From an uncultured Parafilimonas sp. (lineage in GTDB: Bacteria > Bacteroidota > Bacteroidia > Chitinophagales > Chitinophagaceae), in the NCBI GenBank assembly GCA_903882935.1, contig CAIRZB010000037.1, forward strand, positions 1-64,000: 64,000 bases of DNA, in the 5' to 3' direction. Positions 1 to 9,863 of this stretch are shown here, piece by piece (the first letter of the stretch is position 1; each line of letters starts with the position of its first letter). Below the pieces are notes generated by a model, which made no database searches, was not told where the DNA came from, and saw only the letters and a list, made by a program, of their open reading frames with translations. The translations under genes were made by a program, and so were the position numbers.

Positions 1-360
1 GCGCTATACCAAACCAAAGAGCTGCCATAAAAAGACTGCCGCCCAAGTGCCGAATTAACTTAAGAAACCACGAGATTTTAGATGCCGCTTACAGAGTAAT
101 TTGTTTTTCAATTATTTATACAACTAAGCAGTTTACATACGTTGCAACAGGTAGGTATCAAAACACCTGCGCGAGTCAACTATTTGCGCTGACCATACAA
201 CAAGGGTGGTTAAAAAATGCTTTATGGCTGTGCAAAAAAAATTTCAGGAATTGTGCGCAATAAAAAAGCCGGCTATAAAAAGCCGGCTTAACGCTTAAAA
301 ATTAATATCTTATTTTTTATAATATAAAAAAAGTACCTATTATATTTTTATTTTATAAAC
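1..360. other. Non-coding window edge downstream of gltD
   Basis: No convincing coding sequence is visible on either strand; the stretch is AT-rich with stops in all frames. The only clear structure is the gltD terminator at 266-289. The first 240 bases may belong to the end of a neighbouring unit outside the window, but nothing in them identifies it. Confidence 0.6.
266..289 (-). terminator. Rho-independent terminator of gltBD
   Basis: A perfect 9-bp inverted repeat (AAGCCGGCT / AGCCGGCTT) has a 6-nt loop. On the minus strand it is followed by a run of T. It lies about 70 nt past the gltD stop codon, as expected for the end of the gltBD transcript. Confidence 0.75.
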
Positions 361-1872
361 TTAGTATGCCAACTTGGGCGCGTGTATGTTTTGGTCCTTG
401 CTTTCCAATTGCGAAGCCCCCATTAAAAACTCATCCACCTTGCGGGCACACTCCCGGCCTTCGCTAATGGCCCAAACCACCAACGACTGCCCCCGGCGCA
501 TATCCCCACAGGCAAATATTTTCGAAATATTGGTTTGGTAGGCCTTTTCACTAGCCTTTACATTACCCCTTTCATCCAATTCAACGCCCAATTCATCAAC
601 CATGCCCTGTTGCTGCGGGTGTAAGAAGCCCATGGCCAACAAAGCCAGCTCACAAGGTATCTCCCTAATGCTACCTTCAACTTCCACAAACTTGGCAGGC
701 CTGCCGTCTTCGGTAATCTTCCATTCCAAGTCAACTATTTTCACCGCCTTCAAATTGCCGTTTTCATCGCCAATAAATTCCTTGGTAGCAATGGCCCATT
801 TACGGTCGGCCCCTTCCTCGTGCGAGCTGGTGGTTTTTAACACCATTGGGTAGGTAGGCCATGGCATAAACGAGGTGCGGCCTTCGGGAGGCTTTGGCAA
901 CAGCTCAAACTGCGTAACCGATTTTGCCTTGTGCCTGTTTGAGGTACCCACGCAATCGCTGCCAGTGTCGCCGCCGCCAATTACAACCACATTTTTTCCG
1001 GCGGCAGTTAATTCTTCTGCCATTATATTACTTTCAATATGGGCATTCGCCAAGGGGTTTTTACCTGCCACCCGCTTATTCTGCTGTTTTAAAAACTGCA
1101 TGGCGTAATAAACCCCGTTCAAGCTACGCCCAGGCATGTTTAAATCCCTCGGTACTGTGGAGCCACCTGCCAACACTATGCTATGGTACTCGCGCAGCAA
1201 ATCATTCAGGCTAATATTAACACCAACATTTGCGTTACACTTAAACACCACGCCTTCTTCCTCCAACAAGGCTATCCTACGGTCAATTACCCATTTTTCC
1301 AACTTAAAGTCGGGTATGCCATAACGCAACAGTCCGCCCGGCGCATCATCCCGTTCAAACACGGTAACGGTGTGGCCGGCATAATTTAACTGCGCAGCAG
1401 CGGCAAGGCCTGCCGGCCCCGAACCCACCACGGCAATTTTTTTACCGGTTCTTACATTGGGCTTTCTGGGTTTGATGATGTTTTTTTCAAAAGCAAGTTC
1501 TATAATATGCTTTTCAATTTCCTCAATGGCCACTGGTGGCTGGTTTATACCCAAAACGCAAGCACTTTCACAAGGCGCGGGGCAAATACGCCCCGTAAAC
1601 TCAGGAAAATTATTGGTGCTTGTTAATATTTCGTAAGCATCTACCCAGTTTTTCTTGTATACCGCATCGTTAAACTCCGGTATTACATTACCCAAAGGGC
1701 AACCGCTGTGGCAAAAAGGTATGCCACAGTTCATACAACGGGCTGCCTGGTGGTTTAGGCTCTCCGGTTTGTATAAATCCACAAATTCACGGTAATCATT
1801 TACGCGTTCTTTTTTTTCACGCTTGGTAGGCAACTCTCTTGTAAACTCCAAAAAACCGGTTGGCTTTCCCAT
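361..1872 (-). CDS. gltD: Glutamate synthase (NADPH) small subunit
   Basis: This is the beta subunit of GOGAT, which passes electrons from NADPH through FAD and Fe-S clusters to the large subunit so that glutamine plus 2-oxoglutarate gives two glutamates. The 503 residues are the full family length. The N-terminal cluster cysteines are C46, C49, C54, C58 and C97, C101, C105. An FAD-binding GxGxxG (VVGSGPAG) sits at 148-155 and the NADPH-binding GGGDTG at 299-304. The C-terminal GDMRRGQSLVVWAI block typical of the family is present. It lies 143 bp downstream of gltB on the same strand, the usual gltBD order, and ends at a strong terminator. The cytosolic ammonia-assimilation role follows from the family. 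Confidence 0.97.
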   Translation of the reverse strand: MGKPTGFLEFTRELPTKREKKERVNDYREFVDLYKPESLNHQAARCMNCGIPFCHSGCPLGNVIPEFNDAVYKKNWVDAYEILTSTNNFPEFTGRICPAPCESACVLGINQPPVAIEEIEKHIIELAFEKNIIKPRKPNVRTGKKIAVVGSGPAGLAAAAQLNYAGHTVTVFERDDAPGGLLRYGIPDFKLEKWVIDRRIALLEEEGVVFKCNANVGVNISLNDLLREYHSIVLAGGSTVPRDLNMPGRSLNGVYYAMQFLKQQNKRVAGKNPLANAHIESNIMAEELTAAGKNVVVIGGGDTGSDCVGTSNRHKAKSVTQFELLPKPPEGRTSFMPWPTYPMVLKTTSSHEEGADRKWAIATKEFIGDENGNLKAVKIVDLEWKITEDGRPAKFVEVEGSIREIPCELALLAMGFLHPQQQGMVDELGVELDERGNVKASEKAYQTNISKIFACGDMRRGQSLVVWAISEGRECARKVDEFLMGASQLESKDQNIHAPKLAY

Positions 1873-2015
1873 TATCTATCTTTCGTTTGAGTTTTCAAAT
1901 TTTATTGTTTCATTGTTCATAAGTTCCATCGTTCACAAGTTTAACGGCAAATGCTGTTCACCTTTTATCCAACTTCGCGGACTTTGCTACCAGCTAACTT
2001 GTAAACTACTAAAAC

Positions 2016-5000
2016 TTATTGCACCTGCAATGCTTGCTTTTTCTGCTGCAGCACTTTTTTGTAATCCCGCGGGAAAACTTTTGCAAACTGTGCAAGCTGG
2101 TTGTCAAAATCATCCAATACAAATTTCGCCACCGCGCTGCCAGTATATTCGTAATGCCTGCGTATCATGTCAAACAATACTTGGGCGTCTTCCTGGTCAA
2201 CGGGGTCAATATCAACCATCTCTTTATTACACAGTTCATCAAAATTGCCCAAGGTGTTATACACGTAGGCTATACCACCACTCATACCTGCAGCAAAGTT
2301 GCGCCCGGTTGGCCCCAGTATTACCACTGTGCCGCCGGTCATGTACTCGCAGCCATGGTCACCAACACCTTCTACCACAACGGCCGCGCCTGAGTTGCGC
2401 ACACCAAACCGCTCGCCTGCTTTACCCCGTATAAACGCCTCGCCAGAAGTGGCACCGTAAAACGCCACGTTACCAATGATGATGTTTTCTTCGGGTACAA
2501 ACGACGCCTGCTTTGGCGGATACGCTATTAACTTGGCACCGCTTAGGCCTTTGCCAAAATAATCATTGGCATCGCCTTCCAGTTCCATAGTTACACCCTT
2601 GGTATTAAAAGCTGCAAAACTTTGCCCTGCAGTTCCTTTAAACTTAAAGTGTATGGTATCTTCAGGCAAACCGGCTGCTTTATACTTGCGGCTTATTTCG
2701 TTAGAAAGTATGGTGCCGGCCGTTCTGTCGGTATTCTTGATATTAAAAGCCGCAGATACGGTTTCCATGCGGTCAAGGGCAGGTTCGGCAGCCTCCAACA
2801 GCTTCCAATCCAGCACATTGGCCAAGCCGTGGTCTTGCTCCTCCTGCTTGTAAAGGCCCACATATTCTGTGGCTGGCTCTTTGTATAACACGCGGCTTAA
2901 ATCAAGCCTTTTGTATTTCCAATGGGTAATATTCTCCCGCATTTCAAGGCAGTCTACCTGGCCCACCATTTCGTTAATGGTTTTAAAACCCAACTCAGCC
3001 ATTATCTCCCGTAGTTCCTGTACCATAAAGCGGAAGAAATTAATAACATGGTCAGGGTCGCCAGTAAACCGCTTGCGCAATTCAGGGTCCTGCGTGGCAA
3101 CGCCCACCGGGCAGGTGTTTAAATGGCATTTACGCATCATTATGCAGCCTTCTACCACCAGGGCAGCTGTGGCTACGCCCCATTCTTCCGCCCCTAGCAA
3201 CGTGGCAATGGCAATGTCGCGGCCGGTTTTCATTTGGCCGTCGGCCTGTACGGTTACACGGCTGCGCAGTTTGTTGCGTACCAATGTTTGGTGTGTTTCG
3301 GCCAGCCCCAACTCCCACGGTAAACCTGCATGTTTGATGGAACTGATGGGCGACGCACCCGTGCCACCATCATGGCCGGCAATCAACACCACATCGGCTT
3401 TTGCCTTGGTTACACCGGCGGCTATGGTACCCACGCCGGCTTTTGACACCAACTTTACGTTGATGCGTGCACGGCGGTTGGCATTTTTAAGGTCGAATAT
3501 CAACTGCGCCAAATCCTCGATAGAGTAAATATCATGGTGTGGCGGCGGCGATATCAAGCCCACGCCCGGTGTGGCATGGCGGGTTTTGCCTATCCACTCG
3601 TCAACTTTATGGCCGGGCAACTGCCCACCCTCGCCGGGCTTAGCGCCCTGCGCCATTTTAATTTGCAACTCATCGGCTTCGGTAAGGTAATAGCTGGTAA
3701 CGCCAAACCTTGCGGAGGCCACCTGCTTGATGGCCGAGCGCATGGAATCGCCATTGGGCAGCGGCGTGTAGCGTATTTCATCTTCACCGCCCTCGCCGGT
3801 ATTGCTTTTGCCGCCTAAGCGGTTCATGGCAATGGCCAATGTGGTATGTGCCTCCCACGAAATGGAGCCAAAACTCATTGCACCCGTGGCGAAACGTTTG
3901 TATATATTTTCAGCAGGTTCTACCTCGTCTATGCTAATGGCCGGCCGGTTACGCTTAAACTGGAAGAGGCTTCTTAATGTAACAGCCTTTTCTGCTTGGT
4001 CGTTTACCGACTTGGAGTATTTTTTAAACACACCATAGTCATTCATTTTGGTTGAATACTGCAGCAAGTGTATTGTTTGGGGATTGAATAAGTGGAACTC
4101 ACCTTTGCGTTTCCACTGGTAGAACCCGCCAACAGACAACCTGTCTATCGGCACTTCTTTGCGGCTGAAGGCAAAGTAATGCTTGGCCAGCGTTTCTTTG
4201 GCTATTTCATCCATGCCCATGCCTTCAATGCGGGAGGTAGCCCCGGTGAAGCAGGTATCAACAACTGCTTTATCCAAGCCTATTATCTCGAATATTTGTG
4301 CGCCTTGGTACGACTGTAGGGTAGAGATGCCCATTTTGGAGAACACCTTCAACAACCCGTCGCATACGGCCTTTACATAGTTCTTCTTAAGGTGGTCAGC
4401 ATCCAACCCTGTCTCAAGCCGGCCGGAAAGCTTCATATCCCTGATAGAAGACATGGCTAGGTAAGGGTTGATGGCTGTTGCGCCAAACGCCAACAAACAG
4501 GCAAAATGGTGCACTTCCCAAACATCGCCCGCTTCAACCACAATGCCCACCTGCCCGCGCATACCTTTGCGTATTAGATGGTGGTGTACGGCCGAAACGG
4601 CCAGCAACGAGGGTATGGGGGCATGCTCACTGTCAATAGCGCGGTCAGTAAGTATTATTACCTCAAAACCATCGTTTACGGCATCAACCGCATACCGGCA
4701 AAGCCTGTCAATACCGGCCTTTAGTGATCCCGGCTTGCCATCGGCCCTAAAATACGTTTGTAATGTTTTTGCCTGAAATATACCGGTGTCAATACTTCTA
4801 AGCTTTTCCAGCTCGTGGTTGCTTAGCACCGGGTGTTTTAAAGCCACGCAATGGCAGCTTAGCGGGTCTTCTGCCAATAAGTTGCCGTTGTTGCCCACGA
4901 ATGCCGCCAGCGACATTACCATACGTTCCCTAATGGGGTCAATAGGCGGGTTGGTTACTTGGGCAAATAGTTGCTTAAAATAACTGCTTAAGTGCTGGGG

Positions 5001-6545
5001 TTGGTCGCTCAAAACAGCCAAAGGCACATCAGTACCCATGGAACCGATTGGCTCTTTGCCCTCCAGCGCCATAGGCGCTATTATGGTCTCCAGGTCTTCG
5101 GTTGAATAACCAAATGCCTTTTGGTATTTAAATATCTGATCACTTTCAAGGTGGGTGAACATTACCCTTGGCTCGGGCAGTTCTTCCAAGCTTATCTTAT
5201 ATTTGTTCAGCCATTCGCCGTAGGGCTTTTGGCCGCAAATATTTTGCTTAAGGTCTTCATCGCTTATAATCTTCCCTTGCTCCATATCCACCACAAACAT
5301 GCGGCCTGCTTGCAGGCGGCCTTTTTCCAGTATCATGGCAGGGTCAACTGGCAACACGCCTGTTTCTGAGGCCATGATAACCCGGTCGTCTTTGGTAACG
5401 CAGTAGCGGGATGGGCGCAGGCCGTTCCTGTCTAAAGTGGCACCGATAATCTTGCCATCGGTAAATGATATAGAGGCGGGGCCGTCCCAAGGCTCCATTA
5501 TGCTGGCGTGGTATTCGTAAAACGCTTTACGCACAGGATCCATCAACGCATTACCGTCCCAAGCCTCGGGTATCAGCATCATCATTACATGTGGCAGTGA
5601 GCGGCCCGTAAGGGTCAACAATTCCACCATGTTGTCTAAAGACGCTGAATCTGACTGGCCGTCGGTAATAATAGGCAGCAGCATTTCCATTTCCTCCCTG
5701 CTGAAATAGGGCGAAATAAAGCTGTGCTCGCTGGTTTTAAGCCAGTTAATATTGCCCTGTACGGTGTTTATTTCGCCGTTGTGGGCAATAAAGCGGAATG
5801 GCTGCGCCAGCTTCCACGAAGGGAAGGTGTTGGTGGCAAAACGGGAATGCACCAAGCCAAAAGCCGATACAATGCGTTTATTATTAAGGTCGGGAAAATA
5901 GCTTCTTACCTGGGTGCTGATCAACTGGCCTTTATACACCACTGTTTTATAAGAAAGAGAGGCTATATAAAAGCCTATCTCGTCTTTTTTAACAGTATTG
6001 TTAATGGTGTGGCTGGCATAATTGCGCAATACAAACAGCTTACGCTCAAACGCCGTGGGGTCGTTCACATGGTCGGGGCAGGCAATAAACACCTGTTCCA
6101 TCTCGGGCTCAACCGACAAAGCAGTGGCGCCAATACCATTGGTATCCACGGGTACTTTGCGGTACGCGAGTATTTCTAGGCCCAGCTTTTCGGCCGCGCT
6201 GTTAAAAATATCGCGGCACTGTTCGCGCAAGCGGATGTCTTGCGGAAAAAATATTACCCCTACCCCGTACTTACCAAAGGCGGGTAAATGAATGCCCATT
6301 TTAAGGCACTCGTCAAAAAAGAACTCATGGGGTGTTTGAATCATGATGCCGGCCCCATCACCGGTATTGTTTTCACAACCGCATGCCCCGCGGTGTTCCA
6401 TATTCTCCAATACGGTTAACGCATCGGAAATAATCTGGTGCGATTTGTTGCCTTTTATATTTGCCACAAATCCAATCCCACAGGCGTCATGTTCAAAAGC
6501 CGGGTCATACAACCCGTCATGTCTGCTCTCTACAGGCATACACAA
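2016..6545 (-). CDS. gltB: Glutamate synthase large subunit
   Basis: This is the alpha subunit of GOGAT, with an N-terminal type II glutamine amidotransferase domain, a central domain, an FMN/3Fe-4S synthase domain and a C-terminal beta-helix. At 1509 residues it is complete. The amidotransferase nucleophile is C22 (HDACGIGF), so residues 1-21 should be removed as a propeptide. The 3Fe-4S motif C-x5-C-x4-C (CIMMRKCHLNTC) is near residues 1120-1135. The C-terminal GXGXG-type domain includes GGTVVILGPTGRNFAAG. It is followed by gltD on the same strand, so the two are probably co-transcribed. A second in-frame ATG lies two codons in, and the choice does not affect the mature enzyme. Confidence 0.97.
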   Translation of the reverse strand: MCMPVESRHDGLYDPAFEHDACGIGFVANIKGNKSHQIISDALTVLENMEHRGACGCENNTGDGAGIMIQTPHEFFFDECLKMGIHLPAFGKYGVGVIFFPQDIRLREQCRDIFNSAAEKLGLEILAYRKVPVDTNGIGATALSVEPEMEQVFIACPDHVNDPTAFERKLFVLRNYASHTINNTVKKDEIGFYIASLSYKTVVYKGQLISTQVRSYFPDLNNKRIVSAFGLVHSRFATNTFPSWKLAQPFRFIAHNGEINTVQGNINWLKTSEHSFISPYFSREEMEMLLPIITDGQSDSASLDNMVELLTLTGRSLPHVMMMLIPEAWDGNALMDPVRKAFYEYHASIMEPWDGPASISFTDGKIIGATLDRNGLRPSRYCVTKDDRVIMASETGVLPVDPAMILEKGRLQAGRMFVVDMEQGKIISDEDLKQNICGQKPYGEWLNKYKISLEELPEPRVMFTHLESDQIFKYQKAFGYSTEDLETIIAPMALEGKEPIGSMGTDVPLAVLSDQPQHLSSYFKQLFAQVTNPPIDPIRERMVMSLAAFVGNNGNLLAEDPLSCHCVALKHPVLSNHELEKLRSIDTGIFQAKTLQTYFRADGKPGSLKAGIDRLCRYAVDAVNDGFEVIILTDRAIDSEHAPIPSLLAVSAVHHHLIRKGMRGQVGIVVEAGDVWEVHHFACLLAFGATAINPYLAMSSIRDMKLSGRLETGLDADHLKKNYVKAVCDGLLKVFSKMGISTLQSYQGAQIFEIIGLDKAVVDTCFTGATSRIEGMGMDEIAKETLAKHYFAFSRKEVPIDRLSVGGFYQWKRKGEFHLFNPQTIHLLQYSTKMNDYGVFKKYSKSVNDQAEKAVTLRSLFQFKRNRPAISIDEVEPAENIYKRFATGAMSFGSISWEAHTTLAIAMNRLGGKSNTGEGGEDEIRYTPLPNGDSMRSAIKQVASARFGVTSYYLTEADELQIKMAQGAKPGEGGQLPGHKVDEWIGKTRHATPGVGLISPPPHHDIYSIEDLAQLIFDLKNANRRARINVKLVSKAGVGTIAAGVTKAKADVVLIAGHDGGTGASPISSIKHAGLPWELGLAETHQTLVRNKLRSRVTVQADGQMKTGRDIAIATLLGAEEWGVATAALVVEGCIMMRKCHLNTCPVGVATQDPELRKRFTGDPDHVINFFRFMVQELREIMAELGFKTINEMVGQVDCLEMRENITHWKYKRLDLSRVLYKEPATEYVGLYKQEEQDHGLANVLDWKLLEAAEPALDRMETVSAAFNIKNTDRTAGTILSNEISRKYKAAGLPEDTIHFKFKGTAGQSFAAFNTKGVTMELEGDANDYFGKGLSGAKLIAYPPKQASFVPEENIIIGNVAFYGATSGEAFIRGKAGERFGVRNSGAAVVVEGVGDHGCEYMTGGTVVILGPTGRNFAAGMSGGIAYVYNTLGNFDELCNKEMVDIDPVDQEDAQVLFDMIRRHYEYTGSAVAKFVLDDFDNQLAQFAKVFPRDYKKVLQQKKQALQVQ

Positions 6546-6758
6546 TCGAATTTAATTGTTAAGGAAAAATATACGGCAGGCAGCGATAAAGTTAGGAAAT
6601 AAATGAATACAATAATAAATAATTATTAACAAGCTAAATTTTGGTCATATTGTTCGACAAAACACCACCAAAATTGAAATAATTCTAAAACAAATACCTT
6701 TTACTTGAAAAATATTAAAAAACAAAACCCCGAAGCTAACAGGGGCTTGAAGTTAACT

Positions 6759-7586
6759 TTATAAAAAAATTTCTCTGACTAAATATTCCGCCGGAAAAAC
6801 CGACACGTTTATAGGCGTTTGGTTGGCAAATATACCAAAAAAACTACTTCCACTGCCACTCATGCTGGCATAAACGGCCCCCATGGCATAGAGGCTGCTT
6901 TTGAGTTGCCCCAAAACGGGGGTTTGCATTATAACAGGCTGTTCAAAATCATTCACCAGCTCATCTTTCCAGGTTGCCATGGGCTGGCTTATAATTTGCC
7001 GGATGCGTTTTTGGGGTTGCTGAGGTTTTATATGTGAAAAGGCCCAGCCCGTACCAATATGTATGCCAGGGTTAACCAACAAAAGTTTATACCCGTTGGT
7101 ATTTACGGCTACCTCCTCCAAAACCTCACCCCTCATTTGGCCAAAGCAGGGTTTGTTTATGATAAAAAATGGGCAGTCGCTGCCCAATTGTAGGGCGTAC
7201 CCCACCAACCGCGCCTGTGTTATACCCAGCTTAAACTTATTATTTAATGCCAGCAAAGCAAAAGCGCCATCGGCACTGCCCCCGCCCAAACCTGCACCCA
7301 TGGGTATAGCTTTTAACAAACAAATGTTAACGGGTGGCAGCTGTGGAAAATCGTTTTTTAACAGCCAATACGCCTTAACACAAAGGTTATTTTGCTCATC
7401 CCCTGCAATAGGCAGCCCGAAACTGGTAAATTGTATGGGGTAATCGCTGGCTTGGGCACGCGTAACTTCCAATGCGTCGCACAAGGGTATGGGTAAAAAA
7501 ACCGTCTCCAAGTTGTGGTAGCCGTCGTTTCTTTTACCAATTATGTTTAGCCCGAGGTTTATTTTGCAGTTGGGGAATAACACCAT
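6759..7586 (-). CDS. ispE: 4-diphosphocytidyl-2-C-methyl-D-erythritol kinase
   Basis: IspE phosphorylates CDP-methylerythritol in the MEP route to isoprenoid precursors. The 275-residue protein has the expected GHMP-kinase features: an N-terminal KINLGL around residues 8-13, DGYHNL at 21-26, and the ATP-binding motif PMGAGLGGGSAD at 95-106. LGSDCPFF follows near 130, carrying the catalytic-region Asp. The C-terminal GSGSSFFGIF motif is also present. It starts with an ATG preceded by no SD, as is normal for this phylum. A short GC-rich hairpin followed by T-rich sequence on the minus strand just past its stop (about 6728-6745) is a plausible terminator. Confidence 0.96.
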   Translation of the reverse strand: MVLFPNCKINLGLNIIGKRNDGYHNLETVFLPIPLCDALEVTRAQASDYPIQFTSFGLPIAGDEQNNLCVKAYWLLKNDFPQLPPVNICLLKAIPMGAGLGGGSADGAFALLALNNKFKLGITQARLVGYALQLGSDCPFFIINKPCFGQMRGEVLEEVAVNTNGYKLLLVNPGIHIGTGWAFSHIKPQQPQKRIRQIISQPMATWKDELVNDFEQPVIMQTPVLGQLKSSLYAMGAVYASMSGSGSSFFGIFANQTPINVSVFPAEYLVREIFL

Positions 7587-7768
7587 GGCGGCTGAACCAA
7601 GATTTCCTGGATTTTTTATGGATTATTTGAAAGTACAGGGATAATGGAGAAATAATATTCAACTAGGTTGGCCATATGTTTGAAGGTATTAATATGAAGT
7701 TTTTTTAACGCTACCCCCCAATCTGAATCAACATTTTAATAACTACCGGCCAACCAAGGCCTCTTCGC

Positions 7769-8356
7769 CTACTTTTTCCGTTTATTCATTTCGTCCCTTA
7801 TAGCAATAGCCCGCATATAATCTTCCTGCTCAAGCACATCATTCAATAGGGCCTGCAACTCCTCCAAGTTAAGGCGGGATATTTCCTCCCTGGATGCGCT
7901 GGTGGGCTCATCTACGGTTATATCAGCTTTTTTCTTTTTGTTGCCGTCCTCCATCAATATGCCCGCACTCTCCAATATATGCTCGTACGTAAAAATGGGG
8001 CAGCTAAACCTAACCGCCAGGGCCAGGGCGTCGCTGGTGCGGCTGTCTATCTCCACCGTGTCGTGTTCGCTGATGCAAACCAGTTTCGAGTAAAATATGC
8101 CTTCCTGTAGGTCGTTTATCACAATCTCCATCAGGTCAACGTTAAAGGCATTCATAAAATTCTTCATCAGGTCGTGCGTGAGCGGCCGGCTGGGCTGCAT
8201 ACGCTCCAGTGCCACGGCAATTGCCTGGGCCTCAAAACCGCCAATCACAATGGGCAGCCTGCGCAAACCATTCACTTCCCCAAGCACAACCGCGTAGGAG
8301 TGTGTTTGGGTAATGCTGTGCGACAGGGCTATTATTTCCAGTTCTATCTTCTTCAT
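7769..8356 (-). CDS. Bifunctional nuclease (DUF151) with C-terminal UVR motif
   Basis: The 195-residue protein belongs to the BFN/DUF151 family, whose plant and bacterial members have reported DNase/RNase activity. The family core runs from about residue 5 to 130 and includes LPIVIGGFEAQAIA and the SRTSDALALAVR segment. The C-terminus (about 157-193, ISRLNLEELQALLNDVLEQ onward to AIAIRDEMNK) is a UvrB/UvrC-type UVR motif, a helical hairpin used for protein contacts. The BFN plus UVR arrangement is common in Bacteroidota. Its physiological substrate is not known from sequence. Confidence 0.88.
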   Translation of the reverse strand: MKKIELEIIALSHSITQTHSYAVVLGEVNGLRRLPIVIGGFEAQAIAVALERMQPSRPLTHDLMKNFMNAFNVDLMEIVINDLQEGIFYSKLVCISEHDTVEIDSRTSDALALAVRFSCPIFTYEHILESAGILMEDGNKKKKADITVDEPTSASREEISRLNLEELQALLNDVLEQEDYMRAIAIRDEMNKRKK

Positions 8357-8687
8357 TGATCGTTTTTAAAGCAATCTTTTCAGGTTATTCGGGCAAAAAT
8401 AATCATTTCATGCATTAAAAAAACTGTTCGTGCACAGTAATTGAAACCAAATGGGTTTGGGTGGCTTTTGACCCACAAAATGCCAATGGGCAGGTAAATT
8501 ACTCCAGTTTTTCCCAGCTCTCCTAAGGCGACGGCCTGCTGCCTTCCCCAAAAACAGGCAGCTACGGCAGGCTGGCAAAAAACGGCAGCAAACCCGAAAA
8601 CTTACCGAAAACAGCCAAAAACACTTTTTAAAAATTGTGATTATTTGCCGTACTTTAGGCTTCTTTAAATCCCAAACAACACCAAAT
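8357..8687. other. Divergent intergenic region
   Basis: This stretch separates the DUF151 gene (minus) from a small membrane-protein gene (plus) and should hold both promoters. The only structure I see is an imperfect GC-rich hairpin at about 8534-8572 built from GCCTGC/GCAGGC and CTGCCT/AGGCAG arms. No consensus TAnnTTTG promoter stands out. Confidence 0.5.
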
Positions 8688-9191
8688 ATGGAACAAGAAG
8701 ACAAAAGTTTTTTAGAGGCATTTGAAGAGAAGAAATTGCCGGGTACATTAAATGTACTCACCATTTTAACTTTTATAGGCTGTGGAGTAATGGCCATTGG
8801 AGCCATCTGGGGCTTTTTTAGCGCCAAAGACACCTATGAAAAAATGGACACGCTGATAAACAGCGGCGATTTAGACAAAATGCCATCTTTTTTGCGTGGC
8901 ATGTACAACCAAGACATGTTAGAAGTTACCCGCAAGAATTACGAAAACCGGTTACCAATTCTGATCATTTACCTGGTAAGCACGGCATTGTGCTTATTTG
9001 GTGCCGTAAAAATGAGGCAGCAAAAAAAAGATGGCTATGGGGCTTGGCTAATAGGCGAAGTTTTACCATTTGTAGGCAGTATTCTTTTTGTTGGTGCAGC
9101 TGCCTTCAAGGGATTTTCTCCAATATTTGGCATCATAGTAACAGGTGTGTTTATAGTGCTTTATTCAACGCAACGCAAAAACCTTTCATAA
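8688..9191 (+). CDS. Small integral membrane protein, unknown function
   Basis: I do not recognise a named family. The 167-residue protein starts at the ATG at 8688, because the upstream in-frame extension (from 8637) is non-protein-like. It has an acidic N-terminus (MEQEDKSFLEAFEEKK), then a hydrophobic helix at about 21-45. A soluble loop with several Met and charged residues (46-88) follows, and then three more hydrophobic segments (about 89-108, 119-138, 142-160). The four-helix layout resembles small conserved Bacteroidota membrane proteins of unknown role. It is a single gene with no operon partner on its strand. Confidence 0.75.
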   Translation: MEQEDKSFLEAFEEKKLPGTLNVLTILTFIGCGVMAIGAIWGFFSAKDTYEKMDTLINSGDLDKMPSFLRGMYNQDMLEVTRKNYENRLPILIIYLVSTALCLFGAVKMRQQKKDGYGAWLIGEVLPFVGSILFVGAAAFKGFSPIFGIIVTGVFIVLYSTQRKNLS

Positions 9192-9300
9192 TATGTTGCC
9201 AATGTGTTAACATAACAACATAGTCAAACATTCAACATACGCATAATTGTTAAGGATAGTTTAAACGCTATCCTTTTTTTATTTTTCTGCCTACCCGTTC

Positions 9301-9372
9301 GCCATTTCATCGCAGCTTTTTAATTGTTGGTAGCAAGTACAAAATACAACGTTGTTATCGGTTGTAGGTTTG
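9301..9372 (+). promoter_or_regulatory. Promoter region of secreted protein A (duplicated)
   Basis: A consensus Bacteroidota -7 element TAGGTTTG lies at 9365-9372. Upstream are two blocks, GCCATTTCATCGC (9301-9313) and TACAAAA (9338-9344). The same blocks occur at identical distances (60 and 27 bp from the -7 element) in front of the paralogue at 10256. No TTG is found at the usual -33 spacing, so an activator may be needed; that is inference. Confidence 0.6.
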
Positions 9373-9420
9373 TGTTGTGAAAGAAATAAAAAACATTCTA
9401 CCACTTTAAAAACTATAACA

Positions 9421-9807
9421 ATGAAAAAAGCATTATTCTCCGCAGCAGCAGCAATTGCAATGTTACTTTCCGTTACCACAAGTTTTGCAGCAGGTAACAA
9501 TACGGAAAAATTTACCACGGCAGACAAAGGATCCATCGTTAAAAATGGCAATACCACATTGGCCTATGACAAAAAAGGTAACTGGGTGTATACCATTGAA
9601 CGCTTTGCGGCCGACAACCTACCAAAGGATGTTTTTGAAACCGTAAGAAATAACTACGGAAGCTATTATGTATCGGGCATGGAGCGTATTGAACAACCTG
9701 GTGCCGATGCATATTTTTTGGTACATATGCAAAATAAAAACACCGTTAAAATAGTAAAGGTTAGCGGCAACGAAACTGAACTTGTAGAAGATTTTATTAA
9801 AGGTTAA
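9421..9807 (+). CDS. Small secreted protein A (tandem paralogue)
   Basis: This 128-residue exported protein has unknown function. The start at 9421 gives a clean signal peptide, MKKALFSAAAAIAMLLS ending TTSFAA, with cleavage expected after residue ~23. The mature part is about 105 residues with a repeated pattern of short beta-strand-like segments: TLAYDKKGNWVYTIERF, then YGSYYVSGMERIEQPG, then VHMQNKNTVKIVKV. It aligns along its whole length with the protein at 10256-10669. Shared words include AYDKKGN, VYTI, VFETVR/IFKTVR, QPG and a final DFI. The size and pattern recall small periplasmic beta-lactamase-inhibitor-like PepSY/BLIP folds of Bacteroidota, but I cannot confirm that. It is an isolated cistron with its own terminator. 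Confidence 0.8.
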   Translation: MKKALFSAAAAIAMLLSVTTSFAAGNNTEKFTTADKGSIVKNGNTTLAYDKKGNWVYTIERFAADNLPKDVFETVRNNYGSYYVSGMERIEQPGADAYFLVHMQNKNTVKIVKVSGNETELVEDFIKG

Positions 9808-9833
9808 CCATAATTGTAAGCAGCAGGTAATAA

Positions 9834-9863
9834 GGGCCTCCCGAAAGGGGGCCCTATTTTTTT
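9834..9863 (+). terminator. Terminator of secreted protein A
   Basis: The hairpin GGGCCTCCC-GAAA-GGGGGCCC (one T-G pair) has a GNRA-type loop and is followed by a T tract. The flanking words AAGCAGCAGGTAATAA before it and the GAAA loop recur in the terminator at 10698-10724, so the terminator was duplicated along with the gene. Confidence 0.85.

Noticed and set aside
8408-8833. Minus-strand frame of 141 codons overlapping the small membrane protein gene
   Set aside because: It runs antisense to a clear plus-strand gene and its translation has no family features.
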